This document shows positions 8,664 through 18,127 of a DNA stretch of 55,449 nucleotides, in pieces. Each line of letters starts with the position of its first letter. Within the stretch, counting starts at the first letter, position 1. The position numbers and the translations under genes are program-made. Under the pieces are notes generated by a model, which did not search any database, had not been told where the DNA came from, and saw nothing but the letters and a program-made list of their open reading frames with translations. The stretch lies in assembly GCA_016179685.1 (NCBI GenBank), contig JACPCR010000085.1, forward strand, positions 1 to 55,449. The letters are read 5' to 3'. This DNA is from Planctomycetota bacterium (GTDB lineage Bacteria > Planctomycetota > PUPC01 > JACPCR01).

Positions 8664-9177
8664 GAGATAGCTCCCTCATGAAGACCACGGCCTATTATCA
8701 TCGGAAAATCTGCGAAACTCCAGACCGCTCACGCCGGTTGAAGTGTGGATGCGGGATTCATCCGGCGACCGCGGGCGTCCGGTGGACCTCGCGAGGTCCG
8801 CCGATTGCAGTCGCACCGCCATCGACCTGTCCCGCCCCGTCTGCGTCCCGGCGGGATAGGGAGACGGTACGGCGGCGTAGCGTCGGCGATTCGGTTTTCG
8901 TGCCTTATGCTGTTACGGCATCGGATAGAAAATAAATTTTTGATGTTGTTAAATCTGAGTTGACGACAGACAATTTGCGCCGGTTCATGGATGATCGTTC
9001 CGGGGTCTTGAAGGTTCTGCTCTTTGCCATGGACCGCAAATCCCGCCGGGATGGCAAATCTGAAATCCGCGAAACCCGAAGGGCGCAGCGGATTTCATGA
9101 GCTTCTCTCGTCGCCCCTCTTCCTCCGCTCGGGTTCAGCCGGGTGATATCCGCAAGCCAAGAAGGCAACGAAGCTTC
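8664..9177. other. Intergenic region before corA
   Basis: No gene is supported over these roughly 500 bases between divergent genes. An AT-rich patch (about 8925-8955) in otherwise GC-rich DNA is a candidate promoter zone. At 9035-9098 there is a family B fragment joined to a family A repeat, whose end contains the in-frame ATG at 9097. Confidence 0.5.
9060..9098 (+). repeat. Family A repeat upstream of corA
   Basis: CTGAAATCCGCG and its inverse GCAGCGGATTTCA flank a 15-base centre. The ATG at 9097 is formed by the last bases of the repeat, which argues that an extended corA start there is repeat-derived rather than native. Confidence 0.65.
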
Positions 9178-10245
9178 ATGCCCAAGTATTACAAGCGGCG
9201 GTCGAAGAAGATGGGGCTTCCGCCCGGCAGCCTTGTGCACATCGGGCAGCCGAAGTCCGGCCGCGCCTCCGTGTCGCTCATGGACTATGATGAAAAGCAC
9301 TTCCAGGAGAAAACGATTGACAACGTCGACGAATGCATTCCCTTCAAGGATAAACCGTCGGTCACCTGGATCAACGTGGATGGCGTTCATGAAGTGGACA
9401 TGCTCGACCGCCTGGGGCGCGCTTATGGCCTCCATCCGCTCGTGCTGGAAGACATCGCGAACACGGACCAGCGCCCGAAGATGGACGATCTGGGAGACTA
9501 CATCTACCTGGTGGCCAAGATGATCTATGCGAAGGAGAAGGACGATGGCCTCGTGACCGAACAGGTGAGCCTGGTCCTGGGCGCGAATTACGTCCTGTCT
9601 TTCCAGGAGGGGATCGAAGGGGACGTGTTCAATCCGATCCGCGAGCGTATCCGCACGGACAAGGGCCAGATTCGGAAGAGGGGCACGGATTATCTGGTCT
9701 ACTCGCTGCTGGATGCGGTGGTGGACAGTTACTTTGCCATCCTGGAAAGAATGGGCGAAAAGATCGAATCCCTCGAGGCCGAGCTGGTCAGCCATCCGAC
9801 CCCCAGAACCTTGCACGCTCTGCAAGACCTCAAGAAAGAGATGGTTTTTCTGCGCAAGTCGGTCTGGCCTCTCCGTGAGGTCATCAGCGGTCTGGAACGC
9901 GCCCAATCGCCGCTCATCCGGCCTTCCACCTTCGTTTACCTGCGCGACGTCTACGACCATTCCATTCAGGTCATCGACACGCTCGAGACGTTCCGGGACA
10001 TGCTGTCCGGGATGCTCGACATTTATCTCTCGAGCATGAGCAACCGCATCAATTCGGTGATGAAGGTGCTGACCATCATCGCGACGATCTTCATGCCGCT
10101 GACCTTCATCGCCGGAGTCTATGGCATGAATTTCAAGCACATGCCCGAGCTGGAATGGCGCCGGGGCTACCCGCTGGTCATGGGACTCATGGCCCTGGTG
10201 GGACTCTCGATGCTGGGCTACTTCAAGCACAAGCGGTGGTTCTAG
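9178..10245 (+). CDS. corA: CorA-type magnesium/cobalt transporter
   Basis: Inner-membrane divalent cation channel of 355 residues from ATG 9178. The large N-terminal cytoplasmic alpha/beta funnel (HIGQPKSGRASVSLMDYDE, VTWINVDGVHEVDMLDRLG, HPLVLEDIANTDQRPKMDD) leads into two C-terminal helices with the hallmark YGMNF pore loop, followed by MPELEW and the basic KHKRWF end. Length and order fit the family. Start: homologues begin with a KRRSKKxGLPPG-like sequence, so I use ATG 9178; ATG 9097 would add 27 basic residues encoded partly by a repeat. Two family C hairpins follow the stop. Confidence 0.93.
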   Translation: MPKYYKRRSKKMGLPPGSLVHIGQPKSGRASVSLMDYDEKHFQEKTIDNVDECIPFKDKPSVTWINVDGVHEVDMLDRLGRAYGLHPLVLEDIANTDQRPKMDDLGDYIYLVAKMIYAKEKDDGLVTEQVSLVLGANYVLSFQEGIEGDVFNPIRERIRTDKGQIRKRGTDYLVYSLLDAVVDSYFAILERMGEKIESLEAELVSHPTPRTLHALQDLKKEMVFLRKSVWPLREVISGLERAQSPLIRPSTFVYLRDVYDHSIQVIDTLETFRDMLSGMLDIYLSSMSNRINSVMKVLTIIATIFMPLTFIAGVYGMNFKHMPELEWRRGYPLVMGLMALVGLSMLGYFKHKRWF

Positions 10246-10254
10246 TATTTGGAT

Positions 10255-10278
10255 TTGGAAGTGCACCCGCACTTCCAA
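10255..10278. terminator. Family C hairpin after corA
   Basis: Perfect 10-bp stem with loop ACCC starting 9 bases after the corA stop. The head is the inverse of AAGTGC-GGGT-GCACTT. It lacks a U tract, so termination is only a suggestion from its position. Confidence 0.5.
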
Positions 10279-10290
10279 GCCAGACCCTTC

Positions 10291-10336
10291 AGGTGACGAG
10301 CTTGCAAGTGCGGATGCACTTGCAAGCTCGTCACCT
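10291..10336. repeat. Perfect 21-bp hairpin, family C
   Basis: Arms 10291-10311 and 10316-10336 are exactly complementary around loop GGAT. The head AAGTGC-GGAT-GCACTT is shared with the other family C hairpins; the outer arms (AGGTGACGAGCTTGC) are not. It lies in tandem with the 10255 hairpin. Confidence 0.75.
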
Positions 10337-10434
10337 AGCGGTTTCCGAAACTCCCGTTTATCATTCGGGTTGCTGATGCTCGCGGCGGGCCGTCCATCCC
10401 CGCCGAGGAGCGGCGAAATCGCTTTCTGGGGGTC

Positions 10435-12342
10435 GTGGTGAGTCCACTCTGGCGGATCCTGCAATTCCTCCGTCCCTTGCGCTGGCCTCTCGCGTCCGCG
10501 CTCCTCTTCACCACCCTTCTCACGCTCCTTGGACTCATCCCGCCTTTACTGCTCAAGGAAGTCATCGATCGGGTGATCACCCGGGGGCGGTGGGACGTGC
10601 TACCGGCCATCCTGGCCGTGGCGCTCGGCGTAGCCGTCTGCACGGCAGGAATGGCGCTGCTCAACCGCCTGGTGATCACCTACGTCGGCCAGAAGTTCGT
10701 CTTCCATCTCCGCAATCATCTTTACAAGAGCATCCTGAAGCATTCATTGCGATTCTTCGACGAGCGCGGCGCCGGCCAGGTGATGTCCCGCCTCATGGAG
10801 GACACCGCCTCCGTGCAGCGCATGATCAGCGCCAACAGCGTGACGCTGGTGAACGACGCCGTGGCCGTCCTGTTCTGCAGTGTGACGATCCTCTGGCTGC
10901 GGTGGGAACTGGGGCTGGTCGTCCTCGCCCTCGTCCCGCTGTACATCCTCAACCATCTCTTCTTCGTGCGGCGTATCCAGAAGAAGACGCGGGAGATGCT
11001 GGACTACCGCGAGAAGGTGGTCGGAGAGATGGAGGAGCGCATCAGCGGCACCCGCCTCGTCAAGGCCTACTCGCGGGAGGAAGCGGAATCGGAGCGCATG
11101 TGGGAGCGGATGGAGGAGATCATTCGGCTGGCCTCCGAGGGGACGCGGCTCAATTCCGCGTTCACCGGCGCCGCGACCACGATCACCAGCATCGGGAACG
11201 CCTGCCTCTATTGCCTGGGTTGCTATTTCGTGTTGACGGAATGGATGTCCTACGGGCAGGTCATGGCGTTCATGGCCTATGTCACTCGGCTCTTCCAGTC
11301 CGCTCTGCAGTTCACCCAGGTCACCGGCGACCTGCAAGAGACGATGGTCTCCGTGGATCGGGTCCTGGAGATTCTGGATCAGCCGGTGGAAATCGTGTCC
11401 CGGCCGGGCGCGATCGAGTTGCCGAGGATGCAGGGGCGCGTGAGCTTCGAGAACGTCACGTTCGGATACGTTCCGGACCGGCCCGTGCTGCGGAACTTCA
11501 CGCTGGATGTGCCCGCGGGAAAGACCGTGGCTCTGGTGGGTCCCTCCGGCTGTGGAAAGACAACGGTCACAGCCCTGCTGCAACGGTTCTACGAGCCGCA
11601 GAGGGGCTGCATTCGAATGGACGGACACGACATCTCGCAGGTGCAGATTCGGGCGCTGCGCTCGAAGATCGGCCAGGTCTTGCAGCAGCCCTTCCTGTTC
11701 GACGGCACGATCCGGGAGAACATCCTGTACGGCAGCCGGGTAAAGAACGACGCCCGGATGGTGGAGGCGGCCCAGGTGGCAAACATCCACGATTGGATTG
11801 TCTCCCTCCCGGAAGCCTATCACACGGTCCTGGGAGAGGACGGGCTTCGGCCGTCGCTGGGTCAGAAGCAGCAGCTTTCGATCGCCCGGGCGGTCCTCAT
11901 CGATCCGGCGATCCTGGTCCTGGACGAGGCCACATCCTCGCTGGACTCGGAGTCGGAGGTGAGCATTCAGAAGGCGCTGGAGAACGTGCTGAGGGGCAGG
12001 ACGGCGTTCGTGGTGGCGCATCGGCTCTCGACGATCCGGAAGGCGGACATCATCGTGGTGCTGGAGCGGGGGCAGGTGGTGGAGAAGGGGGCGCACGAGG
12101 ACCTGATGAAGCTGAAAGACGGGGTCTATCGTGCCTTTTATCTCAAGCAGTCGCAGTCCGTCGTGGGCATTCAGGACGAGGTGGAGTCCGAAGAGGGTCG
12201 CGAGGAAGCGGCCCGGCCCGAGCCGCGGCCGCCCGTGCCCGCGGGCCTCTCCCGGGGCGTCGTGGCTAAGGGTCTGACGGAGGATGCTCAGCGCCCGGCC
12301 CAGGGGGAATCGGTGTCCAAGGAGGAACGGCATCCGGGATGA
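10435..12342 (+). CDS. ABC exporter half-transporter, subunit A (degenerate signature motif)
   Basis: 635-residue fused membrane/ATPase subunit of the MsbA/lipid-multidrug exporter type. Six helices occupy about residues 1-320 and the nucleotide-binding domain about 335-575. Visible motifs: Walker A GPSGCGKT (369-376), Q-loop near VLQQPFLF, Walker B ending LVLDE with catalytic Glu498, and H-loop His529. The signature motif, normally LSGGQ, reads PSLGQ (473-477). A proline- and acid-rich tail of about 60 residues follows. The start is GTG 10435 (or the next codon, also GTG). It overlaps the next gene by ATGA; the two complement each other's defects and should form a heterodimer. Substrate unknown. 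Confidence 0.88.
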   Translation: MVSPLWRILQFLRPLRWPLASALLFTTLLTLLGLIPPLLLKEVIDRVITRGRWDVLPAILAVALGVAVCTAGMALLNRLVITYVGQKFVFHLRNHLYKSILKHSLRFFDERGAGQVMSRLMEDTASVQRMISANSVTLVNDAVAVLFCSVTILWLRWELGLVVLALVPLYILNHLFFVRRIQKKTREMLDYREKVVGEMEERISGTRLVKAYSREEAESERMWERMEEIIRLASEGTRLNSAFTGAATTITSIGNACLYCLGCYFVLTEWMSYGQVMAFMAYVTRLFQSALQFTQVTGDLQETMVSVDRVLEILDQPVEIVSRPGAIELPRMQGRVSFENVTFGYVPDRPVLRNFTLDVPAGKTVALVGPSGCGKTTVTALLQRFYEPQRGCIRMDGHDISQVQIRALRSKIGQVLQQPFLFDGTIRENILYGSRVKNDARMVEAAQVANIHDWIVSLPEAYHTVLGEDGLRPSLGQKQQLSIARAVLIDPAILVLDEATSSLDSESEVSIQKALENVLRGRTAFVVAHRLSTIRKADIIVVLERGQVVEKGAHEDLMKLKDGVYRAFYLKQSQSVVGIQDEVESEEGREEAARPEPRPPVPAGLSRGVVAKGLTEDAQRPAQGESVSKEERHPG

Positions 12343-14156
12343 AAGAGCTCTACCGCATCTATTCCACGTTCTTCAGGCCCTTCTGGCTGAAAGTGGCCCT
12401 CATCGTGCTGCTGGCGGCGGTGTCCAGCCTCGCCCCCTTCCTCTTCGGATACCTCGGCCGCACCATGGTGGACCGGGTTCTCCAAATCCAGGTGGCGGGG
12501 GCGGCAGCAGCCGCGGCCTCATCCTCGTCGCCCAAGCCCTTCGAGGAACGCCTCCGGCTTCTGTACATCCTGACCGCCGTGCTGGTGGGATGCCGGCTGC
12601 TGCTCGCGGGCACCCAGGCTCTCTACACCTACCAGATGAGGACGCTGGCGTTCGACGTGATTTATCGCATCCGCCACCTCATGCACGACAAGCTTCAGAG
12701 GCTTCAGGTCGCCTACTTTGATCGCAATCTGACGGGGAAGATCATGGCGCGGATGCTGGACGACGTGGGCACCATGAATCACAGCGTGAGCACCGTCTTC
12801 GTGCCGGCCATCACAGCCCTGGCCACGCTCGGCATCGGCATCGGCATCCTGTTCTGGATCGACGCCGGACTGGCGGTCCTGGCCCTGGCCACGCTCCCCT
12901 TCACCATCATGGCGTACCAGCTTTTCATTCCGAGAATCCGCAGAATCCAGGAACATGTCCGCGAAAAAAACTCGCGCCTTTACGGGCTCGTCGGTGACGC
13001 GCTCAACGGCATCCGCGTCGTCAAGTGCTTCGTTCAGGAGCCCGAAGAAAGAGCCCGATTCCTGAGGCTCATGGTCGAACGCCTCCGCCTCCTCAGACGG
13101 TACGTCACCCTGGACGCCACGCTCGCCGCCCTCTCCGGACTGGCCGGGTCCGTCGGACTCGCTCTCATCCTCTACCTCGGCCCCCTCCGCGTCCAGTCCG
13201 GCGCGCTTTCCGTCGGAGACCTCCTCTACTTCTACAGCGCCGCAGGATTGCTCTACCCTCCCATGGCCGTGCTCCTCGAACTTAACGTCCAGGTACAGGT
13301 CGTCGTCGTCTCCGCCCGCAAGGTCTTCGAGATTCTCGATCACGAAGTGACCATCCGGGACCGGCCGGATGCGAAGGACCTCCATCCATCGACGGGCTGG
13401 GTGGTGTTCGCCGGGGTCTGGTTTCGCTACTTCGGCGGAAACCGCGATGCCTTGAGAAACGTGACGTTCGAGGTGCCTCCCTGCTCCCGCATCGCCCTCG
13501 TCGGCGCGACCGGGTCAGGAAAATCCACGATCGCCCACCTGCTCGTCCGGTTCTATGATCCCACCGCGGGAAGCATTCTTCTGGACATGAACGACGTTCG
13601 GGACCTGAAGCTTTCGTCGCTGCGACGGCACATCCGCATCGTGGCCCAGGAGCCCATCCTCTTCTCCGGAACCCTGGCCGACATCATCCGATACGGCCAG
13701 CCCGAGGCGACGGACGAGGACGTCGAGAGGGCCGCCCGCACCGCCCAAATCCATGACTACATCCAGTCGCTGCCGGAAGGCTACCGCAGCGAGGTGGGCG
13801 AGAAAGGAGTGACGCTGTCCGGCGGGCAGCGCCAGCGGCTGGCCTTCGCCATGGCTCTGGTGACGAATCCGACCGTGCTCATTCTGGACGACAGCATGTC
13901 CGCCTTGGATGCGGAGACCGCGGCACAACTCGAAGACGCCATGGAGTCCATGATGAGGGGCCGGACGGTCTTCATCATCACCCATCGGCTCTCCACGGCG
14001 ATGCGCGCCGACGAGATTCTGGTGCTGCACCGCGGGCGGCTCGTCGAGCAGGGCGACCATGCGTACCTGATGGCCAAGGGCGGCCATTACGCCCGGCTGT
14101 TCAGCGCCCAGGCGCAGGCGATGGGAGTCGCTCCGGTCCCGGGTGCGGCGTCCTGA
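12339..14156 (+). CDS. ABC exporter half-transporter, subunit B (degenerate Walker B)
   Basis: 605 residues: transmembrane domain (about 15-320) and ATPase domain (about 360-590). Walker A is GATGSGKST (389-397) and the signature is canonical LSGGQ (493-497). The Walker B end reads LILDD, so the catalytic glutamate is Asp518; the H-loop is His549. Together with subunit A this predicts one competent ATP site (Walker motifs of A with signature of B) and one degenerate site (Walker motifs of B with signature of A), as known for heterodimeric exporters such as TM287/288 and BmrCD. The start codon overlaps the stop of subunit A (ATGA), indicating translational coupling. Confidence 0.88.
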   Translation: MKELYRIYSTFFRPFWLKVALIVLLAAVSSLAPFLFGYLGRTMVDRVLQIQVAGAAAAAASSSSPKPFEERLRLLYILTAVLVGCRLLLAGTQALYTYQMRTLAFDVIYRIRHLMHDKLQRLQVAYFDRNLTGKIMARMLDDVGTMNHSVSTVFVPAITALATLGIGIGILFWIDAGLAVLALATLPFTIMAYQLFIPRIRRIQEHVREKNSRLYGLVGDALNGIRVVKCFVQEPEERARFLRLMVERLRLLRRYVTLDATLAALSGLAGSVGLALILYLGPLRVQSGALSVGDLLYFYSAAGLLYPPMAVLLELNVQVQVVVVSARKVFEILDHEVTIRDRPDAKDLHPSTGWVVFAGVWFRYFGGNRDALRNVTFEVPPCSRIALVGATGSGKSTIAHLLVRFYDPTAGSILLDMNDVRDLKLSSLRRHIRIVAQEPILFSGTLADIIRYGQPEATDEDVERAARTAQIHDYIQSLPEGYRSEVGEKGVTLSGGQRQRLAFAMALVTNPTVLILDDSMSALDAETAAQLEDAMESMMRGRTVFIITHRLSTAMRADEILVLHRGRLVEQGDHAYLMAKGGHYARLFSAQAQAMGVAPVPGAAS

Positions 14157-14624
14157 GCCGGCACGCAGAATCCCGGAGGGTTTCCGCTGGGAGGCAGAAT
14201 CCCGGACCCGTCCTCCCGCACCTGTCCCCGCGGGAGGGATTCCGCCGGGGCGTTTGGAAGGTTTCCGCTGGGAGGCAAAGGTGAAAGGCAAAAGCAGAAG
14301 GCCGGCAGGAAGCCAAGTGTCCAAGAGGGCGGGATAGGAAAGCCCCGGCCAAGTCCGCCGAACCTGTCTCCAGGGGCGAAAGACGGAAGGCGAAAGACGG
14401 AAGGTACAAAGTCCGCAGGCGCCGGCCACCGACATGTGGGGGTGTGGGGGGTGCGGCGTGCGTCGTCTTTGGGCATTCACCGGTCCACGTTCCACGCACC
14501 ACGCATCCTGCATGACGCACGGGCCCTCGTCCATGGACGCCACCCTGCTTCCGAGCTATCATGCCTGAGCCAGAACTATCGCCGACCCCAGAAGTCCCCG
14601 AATTCCTGGACGGAAAATCGTTCC
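14157..14624. other. Intergenic region with short direct repeats
   Basis: No gene seen in 468 bases. The sequence GGTTTCCGCTGGGAGGCA occurs twice (about 14178 and 14263) together with variants of CAGAATCCCGGA, and GGCGAAAGACGGAAGG is tandemly repeated near 14375-14405. The open frame that runs into the next gene from 14436 is probably non-coding up to GTG 14625. Confidence 0.5.
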
Positions 14625-16586
14625 GTGCCTTTTTCCAGCCGTGAACTCGTCGAGCTGAACCTCCTGAGCCGCGTCTTCCCGAACCTGGACACGACGCTGG
14701 CCGAGATCGCCCGCCTTTCCGCGGAGCTCACCCTGCCCAAGGGGACCGTGCACGTCATCAGCGACGTCCACGGGCAGGACGATAAACTGAGGCACGTCAT
14801 CAACAATGCCTCCGGCAGCCTGCGGCCCCTGGTCGAGCACCAGTTCAAGAACCGGCTTTCCCCGGAGGAGCTGGAGGAATTTCTCACGCTGATCTTTTAT
14901 CCCCGGGAAGTCCTCGAACGGCTCGAACCCAGGCTCATGGATTCCGGCGCGCGGAGGAGCTTCAGCCGCAAGGTCCTCTTGCAACTGTTCGAGCTCATTC
15001 GCATCCTGGCCCGGCGCTATCCTCTGGCCCGAGCCATCGGCCGGTTTCCTGCCGAGTACCGCGGGGTCTTCCAGGAGCTTCTCTATCAGCCGGTCCAGGA
15101 GCGGGATTGCCGCTTCGTGGATGCGGTGGTGGATTCGCTTCTGAAGCATGAACGTGTCTTTCACCTCATTCAGCGAACCGTTCAAGTGGTTCGTGATCTG
15201 GCCATGGAGGAGCTGATCCTGGCAGGGGACTGCTGGGACCGCGGTCACCGGGGCGACCGCGTCGTGGATCACCTCATGGAGCAGCCGAATCTTTCCTTCG
15301 TCTGGGGCAATCACGACGCCGAGTGGCTGGGGGCCGGCATGGGCCACGAAGCCCTCATCGCCTCGGTCCTCCGGATATCCCTGCGTTACCGCCGACTCTC
15401 TCAACTCGAGGAGGGCTACGGCGTCACGCTGCAGCCTCTGGAGCGGCTGGCCCGGACGGTGTATGGCGATGACCCGGCCCGGTGTTTCCTGACCCGCGGG
15501 AAGGGGCTGCGGGAGCCGGTGCAAATGGCGCGGATGCAGAAGGCGGCGTCCGTTCTCCAATTCAAGCTCGAAGGCCAGCTCATCGAACGGCACCCGGAAT
15601 TCGAGCTGGATTCGAGGCGGCTTCTCCATCGCATCGATCGGGCCACGGGCACCATCGAGATCGATGGAAAGCCCAGGCCTCTCCGCGATACCTGTTTTCC
15701 CACCCTCGATCCAGCCAGGCCCTACGAGCTGTCGGGCGAGGAACAGGCCTGCATGGACCGCATCCGGCAGTCGTTCCTGGGAAGCCGGAAGCTTCGCGAC
15801 CACCTCCGATTCCTGGTCGAACACGGTTCGATGTACCTGTGCCGCGACGATCATCTCATTTTCCATGGATGCGTGCCCGTGGACGATCGGGGCGAGTTCC
15901 TGCCCCTGCGGGTGGATGGCAAGGCCGAACGCGGCCGGGACCTCTTCGACGCCATCGATCAGGTCCTGGCGCGGTGTCTGGACCGCGGCACGCCGGAGGA
16001 TGCCGATTTCGTCTGGTATCTCTGGTGCGGGCCGCGCTCCCCGCTGTTCGGCAAGAACAAGATGGCCACGCTGGAGAACGACCTGGTGGACGACCCGGCG
16101 ACGCACGTCGAGACCAAGAACGCTTATTTCAGGCTCATCCATGAGCCGGACTTCTGCGACCGGGTGATGCGGGAGTTCGGGGTGGACCCGGCGCGGGGGA
16201 TCATCGTCAACGGCCACGTTCCCGTGAAGATCGAGAAGGGCGAATCCCCGCTGAAGCGCAGCGGCAAGGCCATTACCATCGACGGGGCGTTCTCCGAGGC
16301 CTATGGAGACCATGGGTACACACTGGTGCTCGAGCCGGACAGGACCTTTCTGGCCCAGCATCACCATTTTGAATCGGTCGAGGCCGCGGTCCGGGACGGG
16401 ATCGACATCATTCCGGCCATCTCGCCGGTCCGGCAGTGGGAACGGCCACGGCAGGTCGCTGACACGGAGCGCGGCCAGGAAATCCAGGCCGAAATCGAAC
16501 TGCTGGAGCGCCTGGCCGAGGCCTACCGCAGCCACCAGCTCCGGCAGGAGAATTTTCCCCTACCTGCGATTCCGGTATCGTCATGA
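14625..16586 (+). CDS. fbp: Fructose-1,6-bisphosphatase, class III
   Basis: Gluconeogenic phosphatase converting fructose 1,6-bisphosphate to fructose 6-phosphate. The 653-residue sequence fits the class III (Firmicutes-type) family, a calcineurin-like metallophosphoesterase. Metal motifs: SDVHG (Asp47, His49), GDCWDRG (from Gly201), GNHDAEW (from Gly228) and a later NGHVPVKIEKGE. KNKMATLEND is also family-typical. Start: GTG 14625 gives the family length and begins PFSSRELVELNLLSRVFPN; the longer frame from 14436 adds low-quality sequence. The stop overlaps the start of the PDZ gene. A class III enzyme outside Firmicutes and Bacteroidetes is uncommon and may reflect transfer. Confidence 0.9.
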   Translation: MPFSSRELVELNLLSRVFPNLDTTLAEIARLSAELTLPKGTVHVISDVHGQDDKLRHVINNASGSLRPLVEHQFKNRLSPEELEEFLTLIFYPREVLERLEPRLMDSGARRSFSRKVLLQLFELIRILARRYPLARAIGRFPAEYRGVFQELLYQPVQERDCRFVDAVVDSLLKHERVFHLIQRTVQVVRDLAMEELILAGDCWDRGHRGDRVVDHLMEQPNLSFVWGNHDAEWLGAGMGHEALIASVLRISLRYRRLSQLEEGYGVTLQPLERLARTVYGDDPARCFLTRGKGLREPVQMARMQKAASVLQFKLEGQLIERHPEFELDSRRLLHRIDRATGTIEIDGKPRPLRDTCFPTLDPARPYELSGEEQACMDRIRQSFLGSRKLRDHLRFLVEHGSMYLCRDDHLIFHGCVPVDDRGEFLPLRVDGKAERGRDLFDAIDQVLARCLDRGTPEDADFVWYLWCGPRSPLFGKNKMATLENDLVDDPATHVETKNAYFRLIHEPDFCDRVMREFGVDPARGIIVNGHVPVKIEKGESPLKRSGKAITIDGAFSEAYGDHGYTLVLEPDRTFLAQHHHFESVEAAVRDGIDIIPAISPVRQWERPRQVADTERGQEIQAEIELLERLAEAYRSHQLRQENFPLPAIPVSS

Positions 16587-17728
16587 TCCACTCCTTTGGT
16601 TCATCACGAATTCGAACCCTGAAGACGCTGGTTTGGCGATGGCCGTTCCTCGCCTTCACCCTTTTCGGGGGACAGGTCCTCGCGGGAGACGCGGCCGACG
16701 ATGCCGCCCCGCGGCAGGACGGCGACCCTGTCGCGCACGTGGAGAGCGTTCTCGCCAATCCGCCGGCGACCGGGATTGTGGTCACCCTCGTCGAGCACGA
16801 TTCCCAGGCGGAGCACCACGGCTTCCAGCCGGGTGACATCCTGTTGAGCTACAACGGCGAGACTCCGAGCTCGATCACGGACCTGATCCGCTTGGTGCAA
16901 GGGGCGCGGGAGAAGGAGCAGGTGGCGGTACGGCTTCACCGAGGCGGGGAGGAACGCGCCGTCTTCCTGCGGCCGGGCCGAATCGGAATGGACGGCATCT
17001 CTGTGGAGCAGGGGAAGGGGGCGGCGTCGAGGCCCCCCGCGTCGGCCTATACACCTGATTTTTCTCTGTTCGACCTCGCGAAGGACGAGTGGTATCTCTT
17101 CCTGCGGGACCGGAAGAAGGTGGGGTATGAGCGCTATCGGCTGCAACGCGACGGGGACCGGATTAAGCTCCGCGTGGAGACCCTATACGCCCTGGAAAAA
17201 CAGATGCTCGAAGTGAGCTTTCACGCTCAGTTTCGGGCCCAGGCCGGCTTGCCCCTCGAAGACCTCTCCTTCGAGGAACGGTCGCCAGGCGGTCGCTACC
17301 GCGTGGAGCTGGCCCGGCAGGGTGAGGAACTGGCCGGGAAGGTCGGAGAAAAGGACTTCCGAGCTCGGGCTCCTGCGGACACGATTCCGACCTATTTGAG
17401 CGCTTTGCTGGCGGGCACGATGCCGCTCGAGTCGGGCGCTACGGTGCACCTCACCCTGTTCGGCGAAGGGAATCTGACCCTCTACCGCGGGACGGCGCTG
17501 GCGTGCCGCGGCCGCGAGGAAGTGATCGTCGGCGGCAAGAAGATGAGCCTCTGGCGCTTCGAGCAGTCCCTCTACGGCAAGGTGGGCAACGTGTATGACC
17601 TCGACGACCAGCGCCGGCTGGTCCGCGCCCGTTTCAGCACGGGCGTCGAAATCCGGCGCTCCACCGAGGCGGAGATCAGCCGGGAACTGCCGACGCGCCT
17701 GCTCAAGTCCCTGGCTGCCGGGGAATGA
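16583..17728 (+). CDS. Exported PDZ-domain protein with DUF3108-like C-terminus
   Basis: 381 residues. Hydrophobic N-terminus (about 15-33, ending GGQVLAG) is a likely signal peptide or anchor, placing it in the periplasm. A PDZ domain follows (about 52-130: GIVVTLVEHDSQAEHHGFQPGDILLSYNG is split here as VEHDSQAEHHGF and PGDILLSYNGE). The remainder (about 155-375) is a beta-rich domain with LRDRKKVGYERYRL and GKVGNVYDLDDQRRLV, resembling DUF3108-type outer-surface proteins. No protease catalytic residues are seen. ATGA overlap with fbp indicates coupling, although no functional link to gluconeogenesis is obvious. Confidence 0.7.
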   Translation: MIHSFGSSRIRTLKTLVWRWPFLAFTLFGGQVLAGDAADDAAPRQDGDPVAHVESVLANPPATGIVVTLVEHDSQAEHHGFQPGDILLSYNGETPSSITDLIRLVQGAREKEQVAVRLHRGGEERAVFLRPGRIGMDGISVEQGKGAASRPPASAYTPDFSLFDLAKDEWYLFLRDRKKVGYERYRLQRDGDRIKLRVETLYALEKQMLEVSFHAQFRAQAGLPLEDLSFEERSPGGRYRVELARQGEELAGKVGEKDFRARAPADTIPTYLSALLAGTMPLESGATVHLTLFGEGNLTLYRGTALACRGREEVIVGGKKMSLWRFEQSLYGKVGNVYDLDDQRRLVRARFSTGVEIRRSTEAEISRELPTRLLKSLAAGE

Positions 17729-17878
17729 GCGCCACCCTGAGGAAGTAACTTCTCAGGAGGAGCGACATGGGAGGCGGACGCCGGCCTGGGTGAAGTGATA
17801 AGAAGGATGGTTTTAGCCCCTTATCGAATATCCCTGTGGAAGGGGCGAAACAATAGTTTCGCCGTGTTCGTAACGGGT

Positions 17879-17959
17879 TCAGACAGCATACGCACCTCGA
17901 AATGGAAGCACGGCCGTTTTGCCGGTGCCGGGACCACCCGTGATGAGGGTGGTTTTCAT
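17879..17959 (-). pseudogene. Truncated P-loop NTPase start
   Basis: An ATG at 17959, overlapping the stop of the preceding small gene (ATGA), opens a 26-codon frame with a perfect Walker A, MKTTLITGGPGTGKTA, which ends at a TGA soon after. No continuation was found in any frame downstream, so this is the 5' stub of an ATPase gene whose body was lost. Confidence 0.55.
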
Positions 17960-18117
17960 GCGAGGTGTTCCCTGAATCCACGCCAAGGTCGCAAGCTCGC
18001 GGGAAAGCCCAGAACCACAGGGATGTGTTGCTTGACCCTGGAGAATTCCACTTCGAAAAGGTAGCGTGCAACATCCAATCGAGAGAGATGCGATTCAATG
18101 TGAGGAAGCGCGTTCAT
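17956..18117 (-). CDS. Small protein, first gene of truncated cassette
   Basis: 53 residues beginning MNALPHIESHLSRLDVARYL and ending REHLA; family not recognised. GAGG lies 7 bases before the ATG. The gene starts about 10 bases after the end of an attC-like repeat (18128-18239), just as the toxin gene starts after the other copy, so it is read as the first gene of a second cassette. Its stop overlaps a P-loop gene stub. It may be the N-terminal partner of an ATPase pair, now inactive. Confidence 0.45.
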   Translation of the reverse strand: MNALPHIESHLSRLDVARYLFEVEFSRVKQHIPVVLGFPASLRPWRGFREHLA

Positions 18118-18127
18118 GTCGTTTCCT

